Shown: positions 1 through 5,882 of the stretch, in pieces
Numbering within the stretch: position 1 is the first letter of the stretch
Layout of the letters: every line of letters begins with the position of its first letter
Source of the DNA: Chloroflexota bacterium
Lineage (GTDB): Bacteria; Chloroflexota; Limnocylindria; QHBO01
Assembly (NCBI GenBank): GCA_005879815.1
Contig: VBKA01000154.1
Span: forward strand, 1-6,614
Direction: 5' to 3'
Length of the DNA: 6,614 nucleotides
Made by a program: the position numbers and the translations under genes
Notes under the pieces: model-generated
What the model was told of the DNA's origin: nothing
The model's input: the letters and a program-made list of their open reading frames with translations, nothing else
Database searches by the model: none

Positions 1-720
1 GAGGAGGCCCTCCAGCACCGATTGAGAGGGATACCAGAGCCGGAACCTGGCCGGAAGCCGCGCTATCGTACCATCGGGTCGTACCGCATCGGTCATCGTC
101 AGGTAGTCGACGCGCAGGCCGTCAGGGCTCTCGCGGCGCGTCAGCTGGGAGCGGCGGACGACCGATCGGCCGTCCATCTCGCGCTCCCAATCCAATGACA
201 GCGGCAGGTCACGCACCGGCATTCCGCCAGGACCGATGTCGTCGAGCACCAGCCGTCCATCCGGCGCCAACCGCCCGGCTGCGGCCGCAAGCATCCGCAG
301 CGCCGCCTCCGGTCCGTCGAGGTGCGGCAGCACGCCGACTCCCATCATCCAGCGCCATCGCCCCTTCGGCGGGCGCCGAACATCTCCGAGCTCGACGGTC
401 AAGCGCCCGGCCGCCGCCGCTTCCGCGAGGGTCTGGTCGCCAGCGATCCGGAGTTCGGCTCGGCGGAGGAGCGCGGGAGAGCCATCGATGCCCCTGACCG
501 CGCTGGCCCCACCCTCGAGGAAGGGGCGGAAGAGCCGGCCCGAACCGCATCCCAGGTCGAGCAGCGTGCCGCGCGCGCGTCGAACGAGCCGCCGGTAGAA
601 GCCGAGGTCCTCGCTGACCGCGTCGTGTTCGAGGTCGTAGATCGCGGCCAGCAGGTCCGCATCGCCTGGCCGACCCGCGAAGATGTCGGCACTCAAGGCC
701 TGGCTGCCCGCGTCGATCAA
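1..720 (-). CDS. Class I SAM-dependent methyltransferase, 3' end cut by window edge
   Basis: This is a putative cytoplasmic S-adenosylmethionine-dependent methyltransferase; the substrate is unknown. 240 residues are visible without a stop and the C-terminus lies past base 1. Motif I is LLDLGCGSGR at residues 53-62. An acidic residue ends the second strand in VRGIDGS (D79). The adenine-contact region is LGDVRRP (D113). A strand-4 stretch, MMGVGVLPHLDG, lies at 125-136, followed by LAPDGRLVLDDIGPGG at 151-166. The visible end (FRLWYPSQSVLEGLL) matches the Methyltransf_25-type layout, so perhaps 20-40 residues are missing. No NPPY/DPPY motif is present, so a DNA amino-methyltransferase is unlikely. 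The TTG start at 720 was chosen because TTGA overlaps the stop of the upstream membrane-protein gene. An in-frame GTG at 750 and a TTG at 696 are alternatives; none has a good ribosome binding site. Fold assignment is confident, specificity is not. Confidence 0.88.
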   Translation of the reverse strand, partial: MIDAGSQALSADIFAGRPGDADLLAAIYDLEHDAVSEDLGFYRRLVRRARGTLLDLGCGSGRLFRPFLEGGASAVRGIDGSPALLRRAELRIAGDQTLAEAAAAGRLTVELGDVRRPPKGRWRWMMGVGVLPHLDGPEAALRMLAAAAGRLAPDGRLVLDDIGPGGMPVRDLPLSLDWEREMDGRSVVRRSQLTRRESPDGLRVDYLTMTDAVRPDGTIARLPARFRLWYPSQSVLEGLL

Positions 721-1124
721 GGCGCGTCGAACCTGCGCGTCGCGAACCACTCGACCAGCGCGGCAAGCAGCACGACGAAGATGGCGACCGGCACGGTCAG
801 CGCGCCCCCGACACGCAGCGCGGCCAGCGCCCCGACGATCGCGCCGCACAGCACGCCTCGCCGGATGGCGCGACCCCAACCGCCGCGATACGCGATGCGT
901 CGGCGCACCACGAATTCGGCGAGGAACGCGAACGGCGTGATGGTCAGCGCAACCGCCAGCCCCGAGAGCCCTATCACGATCGTGCGATTCATGGCGGCCT
1001 GCTGGCAGGGATGTCCAGGGGTCTGCGTGGGACAGGCGTTCGTGGCGAACGAGACCAGCAGCAGGGCCGTCAGGACGGCCAGCAGGACCAGTGCCGCGAC
1101 GATCGTGCGGTGCCGGCCGGTCAC
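717..1124 (-). CDS. Small four-helix integral membrane protein, unknown function
   Basis: The product has 135 residues and I do not recognise its family. Hydrophobic segments lie at about 8-28, 48-73, 88-104 and 106-127. A short loop between helices 1 and 2 carries two cysteines (C31, C40) in a Pro/Gln-rich stretch. If the loop faces outward, these could form a disulfide. The loop between helices 2 and 3 is strongly basic (RRRIAYRGGWGRAIRRG), which by the positive-inside rule is cytoplasmic and puts the cysteine loop outside. The GTG start at 1124 lies 4 bases after the helicase stop. It is preceded by GGTGATC, which can pair with the 16S rRNA 3' end and contains the helicase stop codon. Its own stop overlaps the methyltransferase start (TTGA). 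The reading frame continues far upstream, but that part is the helicase gene in another frame and has no membrane character. Confidence 0.8.
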   Translation of the reverse strand: MTGRHRTIVAALVLLAVLTALLLVSFATNACPTQTPGHPCQQAAMNRTIVIGLSGLAVALTITPFAFLAEFVVRRRIAYRGGWGRAIRRGVLCGAIVGALAALRVGGALTVPVAIFVVLLAALVEWFATRRFDAP

Positions 1125-1128
1125 CGGA

Positions 1129-4100
1129 TCACCGTACGGCGTCGGGGCAGATCTCGCGGAACGGACAGAAGCCACAGCGATTTGCAGCGGGCGTCGCCTG
1201 GAATTGACCGGCGCGAATCCCGTCGGCGACGGCAACGACCTTGGCCTGGGCCCGTTCGAGGCGACGATCACTGGCATCGCTGCGACCGACGAGCCCGGAC
1301 TCGAGGAAATGCAGCGACAGCTCATCCGGGGCCTTCCCGTGCTGCCGCTCCCACGCGAGCGCGTAGATGCCGAGCTGGAGCGACTCGCGCGCCCGACGGG
1401 AGGCGGTGCCCGGATCGCGCACATCACTCGATTTGTAGTCGGTGATCGACACGCGGCCGTCCGGGTCCACGTCGACGCGGTCGTAGCGTCCGCGGATGCG
1501 GTCGCGCCCCAGTACCACCGCGAATTCCTGTTCCACCGCGGTCGGACGCGCTGGATCGGTCTGTTGCTCGTGCCAGAAGCGGGCAAGTGCATCGCGCGCA
1601 GCTCGCTTCCGCGCTTCGTCGTGCTCGCGAGTGAGAAAGCCGACAGACTCCCAGTTCGCATCGAGCTCGGCGTGGAGGTCGTCCAGGGACATCGGCTCCT
1701 TGCGCATCTGGTGTCGATGGAAGGCCTGCACCGCAGCGTGGAGTGCGCGCCCATACGCCATCTGGTGGCTGGCCGGCGTCGGGATCCTGATCAGGTGTGC
1801 GTACCGGTAGCGAGCGGGGCACTCCAGGTAGTCGTGGATCTGGCCAAAGCTCAGCGAAAGCTGGCGATCCCCGAGCGCTCGAGCGGCCGGCGGGGTCCCG
1901 ATCTTGGCCGGCGAGGTGGGCCGCTCGTTGCGCGCCAGCCGTTCGACGGCGCTCGGACGCAGGGTGGCTGGTGGCGTGGCCGGCGCCAGGTCGAGCGCCT
2001 CGTGGACGAACTGGCTGAGGCGCCGAGCCCGGCCACCGCCATAGTCGATCGCCCAGGTGAGGACCAGCTCCTCCGCCGCCCTAGTCATCCCGACGTAGAA
2101 GAGGCGGCGCTCCTCCGCAAGGTGATGGTCGGCGCCCGCGGTCGCGTCGCGCGCCAGGCTCACCGGCAGCGGAAGGGCGTCACGACGATCCCGCGAGGGG
2201 AATCGATCCTCGACGAGGCCCACCATGAAGACCGCCTGAAACTCGAGGCCCTTGGCTCGGTGATAGGTGAGCACGTGGACGGCATCTCCGGCATCGACAT
2301 CGGCCTCGGCCGTGGATGGGTCGTCACCTGCGTCGATCAGCGTGTCGAGCTGCTCGACGAGGAATGGCAGCCGGTCGTCGCGCAGGAGCGCGGATTGGCG
2401 CCGGACGATCTCGAAGAAGCGGGCGACGTTCTGGATCCGCTCATCGCCGGTCTCGTCCGCCTCCCTCGTGAGTCGCCCCAGCCAGCCGCTGGCGGTCATG
2501 AAGTGGTAGAGCAGCTCGCCGGTGGTCCGCTCGCTGCTCATTGACCGATGGCGGTCGATGCTATCTAGGAGCCGCTGCACGACTTCTAGCGCTCGGCGCG
2601 GGAAGGGGGCGGTTTCCGGGTGCGCCGCCGCCTCCCGCAGCGCCGCCTCGAGGCTCATGCGCCGCCGCGACGCGGCGTTCAGCGCGCGGGTCACGTCCGC
2701 CGCCGCCAACCCGAAGATCTCCGAGGTGGCGAGGTCGTAGCAGCTCACCGAGTCGCTCGCGTCGGCCAGGGCCCGCAGGAAGCTGACCAGGACGCGCACT
2801 TCCGGCTGCTGGTAGAGGCCCGCCGTGCCGCTGAATCGCCACGGGACGTGCTGCATGTTCAGCGCGCGAAGGAACGCGTCCGCGTCCCGGTTGCCGCGCA
2901 CCAGCACGGCATGGTCGCCCGCGCGGCGGCCGTTGCGGATGGAGCTCGCGATTCGCTCGGCGATGGCATCGGCCTCGTCTGAACCGGTTGCGAAGCTCAA
3001 CAGCTCGATGGCACCGGTCATCGGCTCGGACCGGCGGAAGCTGGCTCGAGCCCTGAGTCGCTTGTCGATCCCCTCCCGCGCCTCGAGGCGGTCGGGATCG
3101 TTGTGCTCGATCAGCCGGTGCGCGGCGTCGAGGATCGTCTGGCGGCTCCGGAAGTTCTCCGTGAGCACCACGCTCGCGGCTCGTGTGTACGCGGCGCGAA
3201 AGCCGAGGATGTTCGAGAGGGCCGCACCACGAAAGCGGTAGATGCTCTGGTCGTCGTCACCGACCACCGCGACGTTCGCGGACGGACCACCTGCCAGCAC
3301 CTTGACCAGCTCGAACTGGGCGTGGTTGGTGTCCTGGAACTCGTCGACCAGGATATACCGATACTTCGCGCCCTCCTCGGCAAGGATCGCAGGGTGCTCC
3401 CGCAGCAGGCGCAGCGCCAGGCCGACCTGGTCGCCAAAATCGATGCGGTCCGATGTGCGCATGAGCCGCTCGTACGCGGCATACGCGGCGGCCAGCTCCG
3501 CCTGGAGCGCGGCTTCGTCGACCAGCGCCGGGTCGTCGGATGCGGCAGCCCGCTCCGTCAGCTCCTCGACTGCGGACTCGTAGGCTGCGGGTGTGACGTC
3601 TTCGTCACGAGCGCGGCTGAAAAGCGTGACCACTGCGCCCAGGAAGCGCGTGGGGTCGCCGAGCGGGCGGTATCGGTCCAGGGGGAGCTCGAAGAGATGC
3701 TCTCGCAGGAAGATCACCTGCTCGGCGCGCGACAGCACGGTGGACCGATCCGAGAGCCCCGCCTCCAGTGCGTGATCGCGCAGCAGACGATCGCCGAAAG
3801 CGTGGAAGGTGCTGATCACGCTGTCCGTGTAGCCGTAGGGCACCAGGCGATCGACACGCTCCTGCATCTCCGCGGCCGCCTTTTCGGTGAAGGTCAGCGC
3901 CAGGATCTCCGAGGGCCGGGCCCGCTTCTCGGCGATGAGCCACGCGATGCGCCGGGTGAGGACCGTGGTCTTGCCGGTCCCGGCTCCGGCGACGATGAGG
4001 AGCGGGCCATCTCCGTGCGTCACCGCTTTGCGTTGGCGGGGGGTCAGATCCGCAAGGAGCGGCGGTTGGAGCCGGAGGTGCGTGCGGACCGGGCGGGGCG

Positions 4101-4191
4101 GCGGAGCGGTGAGCTCCTCGAAGATCGGGAGCTGGTCCGGCGACGGGACGACCGCTGGCACGAGCTCGATGGTAGACGAGAGGGGATTCAT
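1129..4191 (-). CDS. UvrD/AdnB-like ATP-dependent DNA helicase fused to RecB-family (PD-(D/E)XK) nuclease with Fe-S cysteines
   Basis: This 1020-residue protein is predicted to unwind or translocate on DNA 3'-5' with ATP and cut it, as in double-strand-break processing. The superfamily 1A motor is complete: Q motif LTPRQRKAV (49-57), Walker A AGAGTGKTT (68-76, K74), Ia around TFTEKAAAEM (100-109), Ib STFHAFGDRLLR (127-138), Walker B ILVDEFQDT (280-288, D283/E284), III VVGDDDQSIYRFRGA (309-323), IV TENFRSRQTIL (344-354), V VLTYHRAKGLEF (640-651) and VI EERRLFYVGMTRAAEELVL (693-711). A linker at about 735-775 leads to the nuclease: GRALH (H817), EQEFAVV (about 887-893), GRYDRVD (D904), DYKSS (D918, K920) and QLGIYALA (939-946). 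C791 with C1006, C1009 and C1015 gives the AddB/AdnB 4Fe-4S pattern C...Cx2Cx5C. All key residues are present, so both activities should be intact. The ATG at 4191 has only a weak upstream GACGGG; the first 45 residues are Pro-rich and nonconserved-looking. It resembles mycobacterial AdnB more than PcrA, which lacks the nuclease. Confidence 0.96.
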   Translation of the reverse strand: MNPLSSTIELVPAVVPSPDQLPIFEELTAPPPRPVRTHLRLQPPLLADLTPRQRKAVTHGDGPLLIVAGAGTGKTTVLTRRIAWLIAEKRARPSEILALTFTEKAAAEMQERVDRLVPYGYTDSVISTFHAFGDRLLRDHALEAGLSDRSTVLSRAEQVIFLREHLFELPLDRYRPLGDPTRFLGAVVTLFSRARDEDVTPAAYESAVEELTERAAASDDPALVDEAALQAELAAAYAAYERLMRTSDRIDFGDQVGLALRLLREHPAILAEEGAKYRYILVDEFQDTNHAQFELVKVLAGGPSANVAVVGDDDQSIYRFRGAALSNILGFRAAYTRAASVVLTENFRSRQTILDAAHRLIEHNDPDRLEAREGIDKRLRARASFRRSEPMTGAIELLSFATGSDEADAIAERIASSIRNGRRAGDHAVLVRGNRDADAFLRALNMQHVPWRFSGTAGLYQQPEVRVLVSFLRALADASDSVSCYDLATSEIFGLAAADVTRALNAASRRRMSLEAALREAAAHPETAPFPRRALEVVQRLLDSIDRHRSMSSERTTGELLYHFMTASGWLGRLTREADETGDERIQNVARFFEIVRRQSALLRDDRLPFLVEQLDTLIDAGDDPSTAEADVDAGDAVHVLTYHRAKGLEFQAVFMVGLVEDRFPSRDRRDALPLPVSLARDATAGADHHLAEERRLFYVGMTRAAEELVLTWAIDYGGGRARRLSQFVHEALDLAPATPPATLRPSAVERLARNERPTSPAKIGTPPAARALGDRQLSLSFGQIHDYLECPARYRYAHLIRIPTPASHQMAYGRALHAAVQAFHRHQMRKEPMSLDDLHAELDANWESVGFLTREHDEARKRAARDALARFWHEQQTDPARPTAVEQEFAVVLGRDRIRGRYDRVDVDPDGRVSITDYKSSDVRDPGTASRRARESLQLGIYALAWERQHGKAPDELSLHFLESGLVGRSDASDRRLERAQAKVVAVADGIRAGQFQATPAANRCGFCPFREICPDAVR

Positions 4192-4220
4192 CCCGTCGTT
4201 ATCGCCGACTTATCGGACAC

Positions 4221-4838
4221 CTACCCTGTCGCGTTTGGGCGCCGGGCGCGGCGGTAGGCAAGGAGCGCCTCGGCGTGCCGGCGGCTCGTCCGCAAGACGT
4301 CTCTGACGCGAGTGATCGTAAGCGGACCACGGGTCGCGATTTCCGCCATGCGCGAGAGGAGACCGTTCAGCACGTCGCGCGGATAGTCGATCCCCTCGCC
4401 CACGGTCACCAACTGGCCGGCGACGCGGAGCTGTGCAACGACACCCGGTGGGATGCCGAGGCGGGCAGCGACCCCCTCGACTCGCGGCGGCTCGGCACCC
4501 GCGTCGCGCAGGCCCGCAAGCAGACGGTCGACGCGCGCCCGCATCTCGGAGTCCAGGATGATCGGCTCGTGCTCTGCGAGCCGAACCCGATGTCCGCGCC
4601 GCAGAAGCTTGCCTGACGCGACGAGCGCATCCACGATCGCCAGCAGGTCGGCGTCGCTCGCCTGTTGCAACGATCCACCCCCTCGGTGACCTGCTGGAAG
4701 ACGCTCCCCCGGATCGGCGCGCAGCTCGCGGAGCACGGCATCGGTCCGCAGCCCGGGCCGCAATGGCTCGCGGCGGTGGAGCCGCCGCACGGCACCTACC
4801 AGGCGCCGCTCGGCAAGCCGCCGCTGGGCAGAGTCCAT
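4221..4838 (-). CDS. Orphan SelB-type C-terminal winged-helix protein (no GTPase domain)
   Basis: The product has 205 residues and resembles only the C-terminal tandem winged helices of SelB, the selenocysteine-specific elongation factor. Three stretches support this. First, LVGAVRRLHRREPLRPGLR (13-31) is the usual 'H...PLRPG' entry to the SelB winged helices. Second, ASGKLLRRGHRVRLAEHEP (74-92) and AGAEPPRVEGVAARLGI (113-129) follow the wing-2/3 pattern. Third, GPLTITRVRDVLRTSRRH (171-188) matches the final-wing signature (T-aeFRDll-TSRK). In SelB these domains bind the ribosome and the SECIS RNA hairpin. The GTPase and EF-Tu-like domains are absent; the upstream gene is unrelated. The third wing looks a few residues short. 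The final LDxxGxTRRxGDxR part is replaced by RRARRPNATG and a stop. The ATG at 4838 lacks a clear ribosome binding site; GTG at 4790 is an alternative. It could be a relic or a repurposed nucleic-acid-binding protein. SelB similarity is fairly sure, function is not. Confidence 0.78.
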   Translation of the reverse strand: MDSAQRRLAERRLVGAVRRLHRREPLRPGLRTDAVLRELRADPGERLPAGHRGGGSLQQASDADLLAIVDALVASGKLLRRGHRVRLAEHEPIILDSEMRARVDRLLAGLRDAGAEPPRVEGVAARLGIPPGVVAQLRVAGQLVTVGEGIDYPRDVLNGLLSRMAEIATRGPLTITRVRDVLRTSRRHAEALLAYRRARRPNATG

Positions 4839-4853
4839 CGGTCTATGAAGCGT

Positions 4854-5387
4854 TCAGCGCGCGGTCGGGACCGGCGTCGTTCCCTCGACGGCGATGCGAA
4901 TCGCATCCGCCTCCTCGCTGGACAGGGTATGCCGCGAGGTGCCGTTCTCGACCGGCTTGGCGAAGACCCGGGTGTTGGCTCGCCCGTGGAGGCTGCTGAT
5001 CACGATCCCGTCACGCCGGTCGTCGAGGAGCGCGATCGCAAAGCTCTGGTCGGAGCCGGTGTCCTCGAAGGGGTTGAAGCGAACCAGGCCGATGTGCTGA
5101 AGGCTCCCCCGTGTCCGCTGCTCGAGGTACTCGGTCATGGTGTGCATGTCGTCTAGGCGCGACGAGACCTGCCTGACCTGACCGATGTGCTGGTCGAGCA
5201 CCTGCTGCAGACTCCCGCCGCCCTCGGCGCCCCGCACCAGTGCGCCATAGGCCCGCGTGGCGCGCCCCAGTCGGCGCGACTGCACCAGCACGGCGATCAG
5301 GAGGATCACGAGGATCGCCGCGGTGGCGCCCATGATGATCGCCAGGTTGTCGGAGAGTAGGCGGTTCAGCTCGGTCACCGGGGGCAC
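4854..5387 (-). CDS. DUF4446 family membrane-anchored protein
   Basis: This 177-residue protein of unknown function appears to be the first gene of the leftward cluster. One transmembrane helix lies at about 14-36 (LAIIMGATAAILVILLIAVL region), followed by a basic stop-transfer segment, QSRRLGRATR. A predicted coiled coil spans about 60-94 (LQQVLDQHIGQVRQVSSRLD). The C-terminal globular domain at about 96-166 carries the DUF4446 hallmarks: IGLVRFNPFEDTGSDQSF, then ALLDDRRDGIVISSLHGR, then TRVFAKPVENG and LSSEEADAIR. The family is widespread in Firmicutes, Chloroflexota and relatives; no biochemical role is known to me. The topology suggests a short outer N-terminus and a cytoplasmic C-terminal domain. 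The GTG at 5387 follows GGCGG. A second GTG at 5378 (VTELN) has GGCGGG about 8 bases upstream and is an equally good start. Its TGA stop at 4854-4856 is in frame with the next gene. Confidence 0.9.
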   Translation of the reverse strand: MPPVTELNRLLSDNLAIIMGATAAILVILLIAVLVQSRRLGRATRAYGALVRGAEGGGSLQQVLDQHIGQVRQVSSRLDDMHTMTEYLEQRTRGSLQHIGLVRFNPFEDTGSDQSFAIALLDDRRDGIVISSLHGRANTRVFAKPVENGTSRHTLSSEEADAIRIAVEGTTPVPTAR

Positions 5388-5419
5388 CCGCCGATCAGGC
5401 TCGCGATGAAATCGGCCGG

Positions 5420-5425
5420 TATACT
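5420..5425 (+). promoter_or_regulatory. Putative -10 element TATACT for the rightward membrane-protein gene
   Basis: TATACT matches the sigma-70 -10 consensus TATAAT at 5 of 6 positions and stands out in very GC-rich surroundings. It would place the transcript start near 5432 and give a leader of about 58 bases before the ATG at 5490. The -35 region (around 5397-5402) does not resemble TTGACA, so the call rests on the -10 alone. Confidence 0.4.
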
Positions 5426-5426
5426 A
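5421..5426 (-). promoter_or_regulatory. Putative -10 element TAGTAT for the leftward five-gene cluster
   Basis: On the minus strand the same AT-rich island reads TAGTAT, which fits the TAnnnT form typical of high-GC bacterial -10 boxes. It would start transcription near 5414, about 27 bases before the GTG at 5387. It overlaps the plus-strand hexamer almost completely. No -35 match is visible, so this is a weak call. Confidence 0.3.
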
Positions 5427-5435
5427 CCGCCCCGC

Positions 5436-5454
5436 GACCGCCTCCCGAGCGGTC
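5436..5454. repeat. Inverted repeat in the divergent leader region
   Basis: GACCGC and GCGGTC form a perfect 6-base inverted repeat around a 7-base spacer (CTCCCGA). It lies just downstream of the proposed plus-strand transcription start. It could be an operator for a dimeric regulator or a hairpin at the 5' end of the rightward mRNA. A stem this short can also arise by chance in GC-rich DNA. It is not followed by a T-tract, so it is not a terminator. Confidence 0.4.
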
Positions 5455-5489
5455 ATGCATGCAACGCGGAACACGCACCTGAGGGAGTC

Positions 5490-5882
5490 ATGGCCCGACG
5501 AGGCAAGGCCGCCAGCCGCTCGGCTCGACAGCGTCGCAGGGCGGGCCAGCGCGCCGCCACCCAGCGCCAGCCCGCGCAGCAGAGCCCATCGCAGGCGGCA
5601 TCGGCGCAGGCGGCAACCTCGACGAGTGCCGGCGGGGCGGCATCCAGCAGCCCGCCCGGGGCAGTCAGCCGGACGAGCGTTCCCGCGTCGCAACGCGGCT
5701 CCCGCGTCAACCCGCGCGTGATCGTGGCCGGTTCGTCTCGACTCTCGGAACGGGCCATCGAGGAGTACCACTACGTGCGCCGCGACCTGCGCAACATCGC
5801 CATCCTCATGGCGGTGATGGCGGTCATCCTGGTGGCCGCCGTAGTCGTGTTCTCCGCCCTGGGGGTCGGCAAGACCGCCTGA
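5490..5882 (+). CDS. Small basic, C-terminally anchored membrane protein, unknown function
   Basis: The product has 130 residues; I do not recognise a named family. The first 25 residues are highly basic (MARRGKAASRSARQRRRAGQ). A low-complexity Ala/Gln/Ser/Pro-rich stretch follows to about 70. Residues 83-101 (SRLSERAIEEYHYVRRDLRN) look like a charged amphipathic segment. A single transmembrane helix at about 102-124 (IAILMAVMAVILVAAVVVFS region) ends six residues before the C-terminus. The layout suggests a tail-anchored protein with a cytoplasmic, disordered, basic N-terminus that could touch nucleic acid or membrane lipid; that role is inference. The ATG at 5490 has GAGGGAG just upstream (5481-5487). 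An upstream in-frame ATG at 5406 was rejected because it has no ribosome binding site and would sit upstream of the proposed transcription start. It is divergent from the DUF4446 gene, which also encodes a one-helix protein. Confidence 0.8.
   Translation: MARRGKAASRSARQRRRAGQRAATQRQPAQQSPSQAASAQAATSTSAGGAASSSPPGAVSRTSVPASQRGSRVNPRVIVAGSSRLSERAIEEYHYVRRDLRNIAILMAVMAVILVAAVVVFSALGVGKTA

Larger units (their letters stand above)
5388..5489. promoter_or_regulatory. Divergent intergenic region between the leftward cluster and rightward genes
   Basis: These 102 bases separate two divergently transcribed genes, so at least one promoter in each direction is expected here. The region contains a small inverted repeat CGGTA-TAC-TACCG (5417-5429) covering the best -10-like hexamers on both strands. 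A second inverted repeat, GACCGC-N7-GCGGTC, lies at 5436-5454, and the palindrome CATGCATG at 5454-5461. No convincing TTGACA-like -35 element is visible on either strand. No protein-coding signal was found; an in-frame ATG at 5406 lacks a ribosome binding site and lies upstream of the proposed transcription start. Confidence 0.6.

Noticed and set aside
1..720. The methyltransferase as a DNA-modification partner of the nuclease (restriction-modification)
   Set aside because: It has no NPPY/DPPY or PCQ catalytic motif and no target-recognition domain; its motifs fit small-molecule class I methyltransferases.
1129..1854. The C-terminal nuclease as a Cas4-like CRISPR protein
   Set aside because: The nuclease is fused to a complete UvrD motor in AdnB order, and there are no cas genes or CRISPR repeats in the window.
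322..2544. A 740-codon open frame on the plus strand, antisense to the methyltransferase, the membrane protein and the helicase C-terminal half
   Set aside because: It lies opposite three well-supported genes, shows no recognisable domain, has Arg/Ala/Val-rich composition typical of the antisense frame of GC-rich genes, and lacks a ribosome binding site.
3103..4257. A 384-codon open frame on the plus strand opposite the helicase N-terminal half
   Set aside because: It mirrors the helicase coding frame, has no domain and crosses the helicase start region; it is a by-product of high GC content.
4656..5220. The shared heptapeptide GGGSLQQ in the DUF4446 and SelB-like proteins
   Set aside because: The codons differ at most positions and the flanking sequence is unrelated, so a recent duplication is not supported.
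5406..5489. An upstream ATG extension of the 130-residue membrane protein
   Set aside because: There is no ribosome binding site, the extension encodes an unremarkable stretch, and the -10-like box at 5420 would lie inside it. The ATG at 5490 with GAGGGAG is better.
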